Origin: Euryodendron excelsum
Lineage: Eukaryota > Streptophyta > Magnoliopsida > Ericales > Pentaphylacaceae
Direction of reading: 5' to 3'
DNA length: 64,000 nt
Assembly (NCBI GenBank): GCA_033060915.1
Contig: CM065378.1
Coordinates: 29,283,501 to 29,347,500, forward strand
A program made the position numbers and the translations under genes. The notes under the pieces were generated by a model. That model saw only the letters and a program-made list of their open reading frames with translations. It was not told the DNA's origin and did not search any database. Shown in pieces: positions 10,245 to 21,482 of this stretch; positions within the stretch are counted from its first letter, which is position 1, and the number at the start of each line of letters is the position of its first letter.

Positions 10245-12068
10245 TTACGAACAATACGACAACAATACAGAGAACCATTCACCATCTGTGGTAATGATAT
10301 GCCTGAGTTTTCTTGTGACTTCACAAATTTTGGTTCGCTAAGAGTGTTTGATGCAAGGGGCTTCAAAATGGCGCGGTTGTCAACTTCAATCGGCAATTTA
10401 AAACATCTAAGGTACTTAAACCTTTCTGATACTCTCATTCGTACACTCCCAAAGTCAATTTGTAGCCTCCGCAATTTACAGACTTTAAACCTAAATGGCT
10501 GTTTTAAGCTTCAGAGGTTGCCCAAGAACACGAAGTATCTAAGAAGCCTCCGACATCTTCATTTAAAACATTGTTTGAAAATCCAAAGCACGCCTCCAGA
10601 GCTTGGTCAGTTGACTCTCCTGAAGACATTAAGTTTCTTCAGCGTGGGAAAGAGTAGAGGCCGTCGGTTAGCTGAATTGCAACGCTTAGATCTTGGAGGA
10701 GCACTGCATATCAAACACCTTGAGAGAGTGAGGAACTCGAAGGTTGCGAAAGAAGCCAATTTGGTTGGAAAACAGAACCTCCGCATCGTATGGTTGTCTT
10801 GGGGGCTTAACAGTGAGTCAGAATCGCAAGCAAATGTCGAACAAATACTTGAAGCTTTGGAACCTCACCCAAATGTCGAAGAGTTGTCCATTAACAATTA
10901 CAGAGGTGCCCACTTCCCAAATTGGATGGGGGCTTCGATTCTTAAGAATACAGTTTATATTAGACTATCTGGCTGCAGAAACTGTTTACTACTTCCAGCG
11001 TTTGGGCAGTTGCCTTCCCTGCGACACCTTGATATTAGCGGAATGGATTATGTGGAGTATATTGACAATGACTACTTCCCTAGCGAGGGAGGAGGCCCAG
11101 TTAGAGGATTTCCGTCTTTGGAATTTCTCCATATCTCTAAGTTTCCGAATTTCAAAGGGTTTTCAAGGGAGGAAGAAGGAAGAGAGCTACTATTCCCTCG
11201 TCTTCGCGAGATAATCATCGGGGAATGCCCCAAATTGACCTTGCCGCATCTTTCATCGGTGGAAAGCTTGAAGGTCTGTAGTTGCAACAACGTGGTACTA
11301 AGTTCAGTCTCAAATCTTAATCGCCTCACTTCCCTTATGGTTGCTAACGAGAAGGAAGTGATTTCTTTTCCAGAAGAAATGTTGCAAAACCTAACTGCCC
11401 TTGAATCTCTACAAATCCATAGTTCAAGCAAACTTAGAGTGCTGCCTACAAACCTGGCAAGCCTTGTATCTTTGAAGTCATTGCGTATCATGTGGTGTCA
11501 CGAGCTTGAATCCTTGCCGGATCATGGGCTACAAAGCCTAAAGTATCTCCACCATCTGGAAATTACTCACTGCAACAATTTTACTTCTTTCCCTGAGAGT
11601 TTGGGACACCTCACTGCCTTGGAGAAATTGGAGCTTGATGGGTGCCCCAAACTGGTGGCTCTGCCAGAGAGCATTAAGCATCTTAATTTTCTTCGACACC
11701 TAACTATTCACGGTAGTCCCCTAAGCTGGAGTTTGGATGATCCTCCAATTCGTGCAGAGTTGAAGAATTTGCCCGAGGCATTGCAACATGTCCCCGCACT
11801 GCAATCTCTAGGTATCTCTGGCTATTCAGAGCTCACATCACTGCCTGAATGGTTGGGAAACCTTACATCTCTTCAAGTGTTGAAGATTGGGGGTTGCCCA
11901 AAGATTGCATCACTTCCACATAGCATTCAAAGGCTAACCAAACTCCAAAATTTGCACATTTGGGGATGCGCTCCTGAACTGTCAAGGCGATGTAAGAAGG
12001 GAAAGGGGGAGGATTGGCATAAGATAGCACACATTCCAGAACTCACTGGGCTCTTATTTTATGAATGA
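10182..12068 (+). pseudogene. LRR portion of RGA copy 2, out of frame with the NB-ARC half
   Basis: An open frame from the second duplication unit to the TGA at 12066-12068 encodes about 628 residues of LRR domain. It starts [20 protein letters not shown], continues through LRRs such as LKHLRYLNLSDTLIRTLP and LPSLRHLDISGMDYVEYI, and ends with the RGA-type tail SRRCKKGKGEDWHKIAHIPE. The canonical R1-type block (LGQLTLLKTL, then LAELQRLDLGGAL) is present, as in the RGA/RPP13-like LRR family. LRRs in these receptors mediate autoinhibition and ligand or effector sensing. No internal stop is seen, so this half is well preserved. Without readthrough, splicing or a single-copy allele of the 64-bp unit it would not be translated with the NB-ARC domain. 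Confidence 0.88.
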
Positions 12069-13990
12069 CAAGCACAGATTGCAAACTGTCACAGCCACTA
12101 AGAAAGAATATTACAAGGCTAAACGGGTTTGTTCAAACGCTTCTCATTGTATCACGTGTGATGGACATTTCATAGAAACGCAAGGTATACTAATTCTTCA
12201 CTTACTCAATGGATGTACAAATACACAACATTCATTTGTCCACCATTTTTGTGATGCTTGTCTTAATGCTTGCAAGGGATGAATATGTCGTGTGGATAGT
12301 TGATTCATGCTCTGTTTATTGCACCTGAAAATTCGTAGTCGTTAACTAAATGAAATTGTCTTTTGACATAATTTTTGGATGATCCTTGGATATCTACCGT
12401 TCAGTAAAATTCCTAATAGAATTGAATTGAACCAAACTCTATTTCTGTATTCTTGGAGGTTATTGCATACTAGATGTTTGAGCAATCTCTCACTAAGAAG
12501 TAAGAACCATTTCTTGGTGCAAAACTTCCTGTTTCAATATTTTTGTATCTCCCCAAAGAAATAGAAAGGCACAACATCTTGGCTAATACCTCAATTGGAA
12601 ATCAACTTAAAATAAATAAATAAATAAATAAACAAACTACTTTTTTGCAACTTAAAAAATAAAAGCACCCAACCCAAGTTTTCAATCTTTGATAAAATTG
12701 TCATCCGTATTTTTTTTTTTCAATATCTACATATTCTTATAGGTTGGATAACAAGAATTTTGAAAAGGAGAATCATAAGTTTTCTCCCATAAGTAAAGGC
12801 TATTGGAGGAATTCATCTGAATTTGATTGAGATTTCAGTGTTTTGACATTAGGTGTAATCAAATGTAGTTTTATCTTCTTTTACCTGTGTTCTGTGGTTT
12901 GTGTTGGCTATTGGTGTTCATTTCTAAATTCTAGTTCTTTAACTGAATGAGAAGAAAGTTTGCACAAACTTAACTTATCACATTGGAAATGTGTCAAACT
13001 TCTTGGATTGAATACGTTTGTCAAGTGGTGGGTATAGTCAGAAAATAACCAAATCTCCATAACTTGGCCTTATTTTGGTAGCCCAACCTGAATGTTCTTC
13101 TTTCAGGTTTCGTTTCATCACTAGCATTGATTTTGCTTTTTTGGCTTCAACTTTGATAGCTCTCATGATCTCAACTCCGTTTTGTCAATGCATATGTACA
13201 TGTTTTGTGAGAAAAATTGTTAATGAAATTGGGAAGTGCAACCTTCAGCCAGTTCATATGGGAGCATCACCGTTCAATGTAAAAAGTTATTTTGGGGAAA
13301 TAAGTTTCCTTGAGAGACTAATAGATGAAAGTCATTTGAAGAATGTGAATCATTTGATTTTTGAATCTGAGCCATCTAGGATGGTTTACTTTGGGGCGCC
13401 AGTGGGTTCAACTTTGACATTAGCTTTAAAATGGTCTTGAAGCATTTATGTATGCACATTTCGTTATGTGCTGATAGTCTGAGTATGTGGTTGCCAATGA
13501 CAGGAGATCAGCAGCTGGATTATGAGATTGAGTGCAAGTCTTCCATGATTATGAGATTGTGTGCAAGTCCTCCATAGTTATGAGATTGTATGTTTGTTCC
13601 TTATTTCTTTGGTTATTTATTTCTGGTCATCTGTACAGGTTTTCTTCTCTCTCTGTTTCTCTTTTTTTTTTTTTTCTCTGTCATTATAGTTTATTCGTCT
13701 CATTCTGTCTCTCTATACGTATTATACAGTGTATGTATAATATATATTGTTTTTATGACAGCAGGTGCTGCCATGCTTTAGGATCACAATTTTAGTACTA
13801 GATGTCTGATGGTTCTGAAGTGGATGTGGCATCAGATGCATTGCTATCGGAAGGTTTTAGGCTGGTTTGAGTCAGTACTTCTATCTTGAACTCCCATCTT
13901 AGTGCAGACACTCGGGGCCAGAGATTTGTGGTTATCTTCTCTTCTGCAGATTGAACAAAATCGGGCAAGGCATGTTGTCTCGTCCTTATG
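12069..13990 (+). other. 3' flank of RGA copy 2 with conserved candidate 3'UTR introns
   Basis: The layout matches copy 1: donor CAAG|GTATACTAATTC at 12184/12185, acceptor ATGACAG at 13497-13503, exon from 13504, donor near 13588, and acceptor GACAGCAG before GTGCTGCCATGC at 13765. The first intron would be about 1.3 kb, close to copy 1 once the solo LTR there is subtracted. The stretch 13075-13440 is open and parallels the one at 2939-3172. Small open stretches at 12061-12282 and 12379-12564 look like UTR rather than genes. There is no other recognisable content. Confidence 0.5.
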
Positions 13991-15390
13991 TTTCTTTAAG
14001 GTATGCTAGTGGATGAACAGTGCAAAGTGCTCACTGTTTTGCCGGATGGGCACGTATAATAATGTTAGTGGCTCGAGGAGATTGGAGACCTGCTCTCAGA
14101 GGTTAGAAGCTTAGAGCCTCTTTTATGGCTGCTTTGTGGTCGTCGTTGTTTCATAATCAAGTTTAGTTCACACACACAGATATATATAGGATGACACAAA
14201 GAAGTCATGGTATTTGCAACAGCCAGCAACAAATTGGTACAGTTTATAGTAATTGTCATTGTCACACCACATGTTTTCATTTTCATTGCAGATCCCCTGT
14301 TAAATTACCAAAAGCTATTATTAATCAATCAATGCTTTCATAAAAGAAAATAGACGATTTTGTATTAGACAAAATTGCAAACTTGTCATTTTGTATGTTA
14401 AAATTTTTTACAGTAACATGTTGGAAGAACTGTAAACTTAGCAGTGACAGGCACCATTATAGCAGCAGAAGCAGAGACAGTTCCTCACCAAGCGTAGGAG
14501 AACCAACTGTTTTGTAGTTGCTTGGGTGGCTTTCCTAAGCAACTACAAAATTACATATTTAATCTCTGCTATGGGCATGTGTAAATCTGCATATCCAACT
14601 CCTAAAGCTCACATCATGACTCTGGATTTGCCAAGGAAGTATTAGTTGCATGAGTAAATCAATGCATCCATGCTATAAATATCCCTTCTGTATATGAAAA
14701 CATGCAAATTGATATTGCATATTTCTTGGATGGCAACCAACCAGCTTGGACTCTTTCCAGGAAGTAGCAGTTATTCTGACTAATGATCCAATATCTAATT
14801 AGACGGGCAAACTGGTAAAATGGCTTGGCCACAGTGTGAAGGGAAGAAATAATTCAAAGAACTTAGTTACAACTGAACTTGTCGGATCACCAATGATCCA
14901 ATTGAACTCATTATACCAATCAATTGAATATTTTGTAATACTTGATACTGGTTTTGGCTAAATTGTAAGCTTCAGTGGCTTCTTATGATTGAGCAGGTTT
15001 TCTTATCTCACAAATAGCTTGGATATTGACAGTACAGGTGAGGCTCAGGCTCTTAGCTTTGTTAAATAAAGATCGATAAAATGATACAACGCGTCTAGAC
15101 TTTAGTTACTCAGGCGTTAAAACATGACCAGCTGGCTAATTGGGAAATTGATGAGTCAGTATTCATCCATTTTATCTTATAACTAACATTATTGCTCGAC
15201 ATGTTGCCTCGACGTTGCAGGATCCATCACCTACTGTTTTTGGACAAATGACTAATTGTTGTCTGGCTTGCCTATTACACTTAGTTAACGAAGGCATGCC
15301 AATGTCCCAAACCCTGCTCTATGAAAGTTTGCCTAAACATTAGGAAACACCCCTAATTGGAAGCTTTATGACTCCGTGTTTTATATAATA
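13991..15390. other. Intergenic stretch without recognisable genes
   Basis: AT-rich sequence, no convincing open frame or repeat family. The only structure I see is the hairpin at 14510-14550. The sequence ends at a CACTA-type terminus. Confidence 0.5.
14510..14550. repeat. 14-bp inverted repeat (hairpin)
   Basis: TTTTGTAGTTGCTT at 14510-14523 pairs perfectly with 14537-14550 across a 13-nt loop. No surrounding precursor features or T-tract support a small-RNA gene. Confidence 0.6.
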
Positions 15391-15419
15391 CACTACTACA
15401 AATGGGGCCTTTTGGGACC
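15391..15419. mobile_element. Orphan CACTA-type transposon terminus
   Basis: CACTACTACAAATGGGGCC followed by TTTTGGGACCG looks like the terminal inverted repeat of a plant CACTA (En/Spm) element. It runs straight into RGA coding sequence (GAAGCCCTCCGATGG). No matching second end was found, so this is a deletion junction that also removed the first roughly 240 bp of the copy 3 coding region. Confidence 0.5.
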
Positions 15420-15496
15420 GAAGCCCTCCGATGGGAATCTGAAGGCCAAAGTTCTGGTTTTCTAAAGCAAGTAAGCACTTCTTTGATAACTTGTTA
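15420..15496 (+). pseudogene. RGA copy 3, segment 1 (coiled-coil region)
   Basis: About 77 bp matches 8789-8868 of copy 2 almost base for base (CTCCGATGGGAATCTGAAGG in copy 2, CCCTCCGATGGGAATCTG here). It encodes the end of the EDVID helix region. It is cut off on the left by the CACTA terminus and on the right by a TIR element inserted at TTA (15494-15496). Confidence 0.85.
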
Positions 15497-15896
15497 GAGT
15501 AATTTCAACCCAACTCTCCATTTTAGCTAATTAAAATATTATAAAATATTTCACTCTTTAGTTTAGCTAATTATTTTTTGAAAACAACTCCAATCCTATT
15601 CTTTATTTTAACTAACCATTCTAACTTTTATATTTTTAAAGGAATAATATTACATGACATGTCATATCATCATTTTAGTAATGATGTGGCATAATGATAC
15701 GAGATGCCAAGTCATAAAAAAAAGATAAAAATAATCTAATTTTTTTTAATTAAAATTGTCACGTCATAAAAAAAATATAAATGGTCAAATTTTCGTAATG
15801 GTCACCTTTGCTAAAAAATTAAAACGGTCCAATATGCATAATCTGCAACATGGACCTCTTATACATTAGCAATAAGAAGAAATGCTATAGTAATCT

Positions 15897-16265
15897 TTAC
15901 AACCCCAGCCACATTCATGGTCAATGCCGAGGTCTTCCCCACCAACAAGGAAACCGCCAGACTCAACATGAAAGCGCAGAACGAATTGGTTCCGAAGATC
16001 ACAAAATTGAAATGGAAACTCGAAGTCTCCTTCAAAATAGGGTATTCCACCAAAATCTATGGAACAAAGAGGAAAACCAAGCAACAGGGGGAACATAGTA
16101 GGGAGACGTAATTGGATTCAATGAGATACCTTTGGAGGTGAGCAAGATCTGAATCAAGACCAACCGGGTGGCCTCGACGGCCACCACGCCGAGCTAGAGG
16201 AGGACGCCCTATGAGTCGAATTCCACCTCGGCATAGGCGGCGATGGCGACGTCGACAGAGTGCCC
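15897..16265 (-). pseudogene. Captured fragment of a sugar-phosphate/phosphate translocator (At4g32390-like, DMT superfamily)
   Basis: Read on the minus strand, the fragment encodes, across two registers, [49 protein letters not shown], then [14 protein letters not shown] and [18 protein letters not shown]. The order and wording are those of the C-terminal half of plant plastid-phosphate-translocator-like proteins of the KT/KD group, membrane antiporters of Golgi or plastid type. Upstream, MGKEGAL resembles the family's own N-terminus fused directly to the internal segment. At least one frameshift and two stops make it non-functional. It ends abruptly after GVVK, a typical captured-fragment boundary. 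Confidence 0.85.
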
Positions 16266-16378
16266 CCTCTTTGCCCATTGTCGTGAGCGCAAGCACAACC
16301 TATTGAATCCCTCTGAAAATCCTCAAAGATGGGGACTGGAGGACTGAGAACAGAGGGGTGAAGAAGGGGTCATAATTT

Positions 16379-16380
<2 letters not shown>

Positions 16381-16420
<40 letters not shown>
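16381..16420. repeat. (AG)20 microsatellite
   Basis: An uninterrupted 40-bp AG run inside the Pack-type element, next to the captured gene fragment. Confidence 0.95.
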
Positions 16421-16421
<1 letters not shown>

Positions 16422-16665
16422 CCATACGTTGCTTTGATCTTCCTCCTTGCTCTGCAACTTCGTTGAAGAAGATGGAGGGAAGAAGAGGCCAGGCTGGACG
16501 ATCAGTTGTGAATAGCGAGCATATTCGCTCGCTATATTTAGCGAGCCGAAATACAGAATGTTAAAATAGCGAGTGCTTTGAAGATCTCATTGGAGCAACA
16601 ACAGTAACACTTGGCTCTGTATAATACCTAAGCAGATAGGTTTAAAGAGCCAGATGGAGTTGCTC

Positions 16666-16836
16666 TTATCCTGTCAAGAACGTTCTATTCCGTCACAAAA
16701 TTGGAAATAGGATGGAAGAGATCACAGAGAAGTTAGATGCAATTGCTGAAGAGCGGACGAAGTTTCATTTACGTGAGACAACTGTGGAAAATAGAGTTGA
16801 TTTAGTTGAAAGTCGTGAAACCAGCTTTGCTCTAAC
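16666..16836 (+). pseudogene. RGA copy 3, segment 2 (between coiled coil and NB-ARC)
   Basis: The segment matches 8866-9033 of copy 2: a GTTCTATTCCGTCACAAAAT-like stretch, then ATGCAATTGCTGAAGAGCG. It carries the linker region encoding NRMEEITEKLDAIAEE. It ends at GCTCTAAC, the 8-bp target site of the hAT insertion. Confidence 0.88.
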
Positions 16837-17112
16837 CAGTGGCGGACTCAGGAAAATTTTTCAGGGGGGGTGAAAATTTTTTTATAAGTAAGATGATTAA
16901 TTTTAAGATAATGCAACGGATATGATAATATTCAAGATTTCATATATTAATATCAAATATTTTTTTTCACACAAAACAACGTTCAAATAAAAGTAAATGA
17001 CAAATTACAACAATCCTTTTCGTTGTTTCATATTTTGAAATCGCAAAATAGCTTCATTGTTTATGGTTTTGAATATGTCTCTTTCAATGTATGACACCAA
17101 GCAATCATTTAT

Positions 17113-19404
17113 TCACTCATCTCCTATCCGATTGCGTAATGGAGTTTTGATAGTCTTCATTGCAGAAAAAGCTCTCTCAACCGACGCAGTTGCAACTGGC
17201 AAGATTAATGCCAACTTCACAAGCAAATAGACTAATGAGTAGACACCATCCTTCTTCATTTGAACTAAATTTTGAGCAAGTCCACCAATTCCTATCACTT
17301 CTAAAAATTGATCATTAAAACTTACATATAGAATGTAGGTCTCAAGTTGATTATCAAGTATCATAAGGTCAAGTGGAGAAAAATCATTAGGATAAAACTC
17401 AGCAAATCGAAGCAACTTACTCTTATCAAAATTAGAGAATGAATTGCTTGGATCAAGAGATGCCATACACATTAACAACTCTGTATTCACCTTATTAAAA
17501 TGGTTATTCAACTCTTGAAGTTGCATATCTATCACCGTGTAAAAAAGCTTAATATGATAATGGTGAAGATGTGTAGTTTCTTGAGCATTGCGTCGCAATC
17601 TTCCTCGAAGTACAAATAAGTCATACATGTTTGGAATAATTATCTCATGTTTATCACAAACAAAGAAACTTGATTCATCAAAGATTCCCATCCACCTTCT
17701 GTCAATTTTGTAAACGTTGCTTGGATATCTTGACACAAGTCATGGCATTTACAATATTTTGATCTTTCTTTTGTAATAACTATGACAACTCATTTGTAAT
17801 TCCCAAGACAACTTTCATTAAGTATAACTGGAATGCAAATTCAAAAGATTGGATGGCATCCAATAAACTAGTTGCTTCGGCTCTTTGCTCTGAAAGTGTG
17901 CCATCTTTTTCAACAACCTCAAGAATATCAATCACCGAGGAGAATAGCAAAATTACACTCAAAAGTGTAGTATAATGTAAACTCCAATGTGTGTCTCCTG
18001 CTCTTTTTAATGTTGTTTCTTGATTCAAACCTCACCCAGTCATAATTTCACCATTACTAATTTCTTCAACAACATTTTGAAACTGTTTCTCTCGAAGAAT
18101 GTCTCTACGTTTGCATGAGGCCCCCATAATATTTGACAAACTTGTAACTAAGTTAAAGAATAAACCAATCTTGTTGTGCTTTTTGGCAACTACTACAAGT
18201 GTCAATTGAAGTTGATGCGCAAAGCAATGACTATAAAAAGCTGATTTATTATCCAACATAATCAAACTTTTTAGGCCATTGAATTCACCTTGCATATTGC
18301 TAGCTCCAGCATAACCTTGACCACGCAAACTTGACATACTCAATCCGTGTTAGACAAAAAGAGACTCGATAGATGCCTTAAGTGATAAGGCGGTAGTATC
18401 CTCAACACGTACAACGCCAAGAAAGCACTCAATGATACACCATTTTCTATTCACATAATGTAAAACAACTGTCATTTGTTTTTTCACTGAAATGTCACGG
18501 GCCTCATCAACTAAAATAGAGAATAATTCATCTCCAACATCTTTCAAGATAGCCTTTGTGGTCTCAACTGCAGCTGCATTCACAATATCTTTTTGAATTT
18601 TGGGTGCTATCATTTTAAGGGTTTCAGGAGCATTTTTCAACACAACTCTTTTGATGTCCTCATTGTGGTCGCAAAGAAAATGTAGCAGTTTAAGAAAGTT
18701 CCCTTCATTTGTTGATTTCTCAGATTCATCGTGACCACGAAAAGCCAATCCTTAACATAAAAGAAACCTAATACAATCAATTGATGAAGTTAAGCGAGTG
18801 CGATAATCAACTCGAGCTTGATCGGATTGATTAGACAAGCACACCTCAATGTGTTGGCTTCCATTCATTAGATCTTCACAAGCTCTCAAACATTTTGTGT
18901 GTATGCTATTATGGTCTCCAACATGCACATCTAGTTTTTTTTTCGATTTCCAATTAGTGAACCCCTCACCAACAAATAGATCTCCACTACCTTGGTGACC
19001 ACGTTCAGGCTTAAAAAGATAATAACACAAACAAAATGCAGCATCTTTTGTTATGCTATACTCCAACCAACTACCATGTTTATTGAACCATGCAGATATA
19101 AATCTATGTCTTTCATTTCCAAAATCTCTCTAAGGGAAAACATGATTCGATCTTGATAAGGGCCTCTTTGCAAATATGTTCTTCAAACTCTCTCTCTATC
19201 ATTAGCATCATAAGCATATATGCTTTTTCTTAACCTAGGGTCTGCTGGAAGGTCATCTAGATTGATCTCTACACGAGATAACACATTTGATTGAACTTGT
19301 TCATTGTTAGAACCACTGGCAAACTGATTCCCACTGAAGGATCTTGTTCTTTGGTCCTCAGCAATTGATTCTTCACGTGTTCTTTTTTTAAAGTATTTTT
19401 CCAT
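17113..19404 (-). pseudogene. hAT transposase, zinc-finger MYM/TTF-type (DUF4371 plus hAT dimerisation domain)
   Basis: The transposase reads leftwards from an ATG at 19404 (MEKYFKKRTREES) to the C-terminal dimerisation motif PVATASVERAFSAMKTIK near 17210. The N-terminal TTF-type zinc-finger region is visible as TKDAAFCLCYYLF. The central DUF4371-like catalytic region includes GQGYAGASNMQGEFNGLKS and the AHQLQL helix. It is split by in-frame stops at about 18752, 18350 and 18032, each within a continuous frame, and by frameshifts near 17780 and between 19066 and 19183. About 760 codons in all match the usual length of this family. The protein would catalyse cut-and-paste transposition, but this copy is dead. 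Confidence 0.88.
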
Positions 19405-20110
19405 AACTGTGTCAAAATAAATGTGTATATGTTCATAATTGTCAAGTTGTCAAGTCAAGCAAAACCAAGAACATGTGCATCTGTGCAAGTGTATCACAAC
19501 ATGTACATCACAACAAAAATAACTAGTACATTTAAGCAATTGAGTCTCCAACTCCAAGTGCATCTGTGCATTTGTCTGTGTATCTGTGCATCTGTGCAAG
19601 TGTATCAGTAATTTAAGCAAAGGCACTCACCTATTCCCCAAGGCAAAGGACCCAACAATATTTGGCAAATTTCCCACGTTCACCAGAATGGCCAAATTTT
19701 TCTCCCTTTGCTGCAAATTATGCACCTATAGTTTATGATTGAAGGATTAAAAAATAGAATGTGACAATCACTTAATTAATTACTCTCTATGTTATGACAT
19801 TCCCCAAAAATAGAATTTGCCTTAAACATAATGCCTTTGCTTGCAGTTATGACATTCCCTAAACAAATATGACCTTAACCCACCACTTTGCCATCACAAT
19901 ACCGGCTTGGAATACAAAAAACACTAGGTTGTCTTGTGTCAATTTGATAAAGGAGAGAGATCCTATTTTTGTTTTTTTTCACACCAACTGGTCTACGAAA
20001 CTCTTTAGTGGTTGTTCCACTCTGTTTTGAGCTGATTTTGATCCCAAAACATGGGAGTTTTTAAAAATGATATTTTGGCACAATTTTCTGAATTTTAGTA
20101 AGATTATGGA

Positions 20111-20380
20111 GTGACTAACACACCATTACACACGACTGTTGAATGGTTGGAGAAGGTTGTAGATACTCTAAGGCTAGATTTTGTTTCCTTTAGAGATGAG
20201 ATGAGGGATTTGTTAAAGAACTTCACAAATACATTAGTGGGAAGTACTTTAACTTTAAGTGCAACTTCTACAACTTTAACCCATCCGCTTATTGTTAACC
20301 CAATGGTAGCACATCACCACCCAAGCACCACCTCCTACATGAATTCTGTCCAACTAGGGCATTCAATCAAACTAGTTTAG
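20111..20380 (+). other. Unrecognised open frame inside the hAT element
   Basis: An 89-codon frame with a short heptad-like N-terminal segment (VEWLEKVVDTLRLDF) and a Ser/Thr-rich C-terminal half. It vaguely recalls the N-terminus of some gypsy gag proteins, but no diagnostic motif is present. I would not treat it as a gene without expression evidence. Confidence 0.2.
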
Positions 20381-21035
20381 AAGGATCATCTTAATAGCAA
20401 ATATTATAAAATTTTTGTACAAATCTCATATATATATTATATATACATATCTCATATATATATATATATACAAATCTCAACCATTTTTGGTTTTCACAAG
20501 CAACCCATTGTTTCACTAGAAGTGATTCAATCATTCAAACAAAAAAAAAAAAAAAATGAATGAAAGAAGAAGAATTAGAACAAATCGTGGGAGTTCATAT
20601 CCAAAACAACTTGTCAATCGTGAGTTCACTGACTTACAGCTTCTTCTAGCCTGAATTTAATGAAGCTTTGTTTTTTAAAAATTAGAAAAAGGGTGTTTTT
20701 TTGTAACTGATTGGGGCAATCTATTGTGATTATAATTTATAACTGGTGAAGAGAGAGAGAGAGAAAGAGAGCTTACGACTTACAAGAGAGATGGAGTGAG
20801 GTTGCTGACTCGCCGTGGTTATCGATTTGTCGTCGTCGATTATGAGGTAGCCTTGTTCTCAACTCTCGCCTCTCATCTCTCGACTGGGTGAACGTATTAA
20901 GCAAGTAGTCAAGTGAGGGAAACGGGTTAAGGCAAAAATAGGGATTGAATGGTACTTGGGCTGGGCCGGGTAAACGGGTTAGGACAAAAATAAAATGAGT
21001 CGGGTAAAAAAAAATTTTTTTTTTTCAAATTTCAA

Positions 21036-21036
21036 G

Positions 21037-21065
<29 letters not shown>
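21036..21065. repeat. G30 homopolymer at the hAT right end
   Basis: Thirty consecutive G residues, where related hAT ends usually have a short G-run before GCAGCC. It could form a G-quadruplex. Its length may be unreliable in the assembly. Confidence 0.85.
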
Positions 21066-21068
<3 letters not shown>

Positions 21069-21103
21069 CCGCCTACCCTCGGCTCTCAGTAGGTCTGCCC
21101 ATG

Positions 21104-21482
21104 GCTTTAATTCATCCAGAATTGTATGGAAGAAAAGAAGATAAAGAAAAGATTGTCAAAATGTTGGTTAAGGATGTACATGATTGCTAAGAAGTTTCTG
21201 TCTACCCTATAATTGGCATGGGGGGGCTTGGAAAGACTACGCTCACCCAAATGGTCTTCAACAATGAGAAGGTAAAAGTCCACGTTAAGCTTCAAATTTG
21301 GATTGATGTTTATGAGGATTTAAATGTAAAAAGGGTGATAAAAGCGATAATAGAAAATATATCTGGGCAAACATGTGGAGCCTCAGGCCTAGATTCTTTC
21401 AAAAAACACTTCAAGAGAAGCTTAATGGGAAAACATATATACTTGTATTAGATGATGTGTGGACGATAATCAAGAGAAATGG
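21104..21482 (+). pseudogene. RGA copy 3, segment 3 (P-loop to kinase-2)
   Basis: The segment resumes at the hAT target site and matches 9026-9403 of copy 2. It carries the P-loop [13 protein letters not shown], an RNBS-A region (IWIDVYEDLNVKRVIKAII) and a kinase-2 region around LVLDDVW at 21445-21465. An in-frame TAA at about 21188 and later frameshifts break it. It ends at AATGG, the left target duplication of the copia insertion. Confidence 0.88.

Larger units (their letters stand above)
15497..16665. mobile_element. Pack-type TIR element (TTA target duplication) carrying a captured gene piece
   Basis: A 1169-bp insertion within the coiled-coil codons of RGA copy 3. The target duplication TTA is present at 15494-15496 and 16666-16668. 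The termini GAGTAATTTCAACC and, as reverse complement, GAGCAACTCCATC form an imperfect inverted repeat. A 3-bp TTA duplication fits PIF/Harbinger-like elements, though the terminus is not one I can name. The element has no transposase. It contains a translocator gene fragment (15897-16265), a (GA)20 run and small inverted repeats around AGCGAGC at 16517-16548. Confidence 0.78.
16837..21103 (-). mobile_element. hAT-superfamily DNA transposon, degenerate
   Basis: The insertion starts CAGTGGCGGACT and ends, as reverse complement, CATGGGCAGACC, which forms an imperfect terminal inverted repeat. The flanking 8-bp target duplication is GCTCTAAC (16829-16836) and GCTTTAAT (21104-21111), two transitions apart. 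Copy 2 reads GCTTTAAC at the same codons. An 8-bp duplication and CAG-type termini are hAT hallmarks. The element holds a broken hAT transposase on the minus strand (17113-19404), G-runs near both ends (G30 at the right) and about 1.7 kb of upstream sequence containing short ATCTGTGCA repeats. Confidence 0.88.

Noticed and set aside
12061..12282. Possible small gene after RGA copy 2
   Set aside because: It overlaps the RGA stop and lies across the conserved donor site at 12185. It looks like 3'UTR.
14510..14550. Possible miRNA precursor hairpin
   Set aside because: The stem is only 14 bp, shorter than plant miRNA duplexes, and has no longer foldback.
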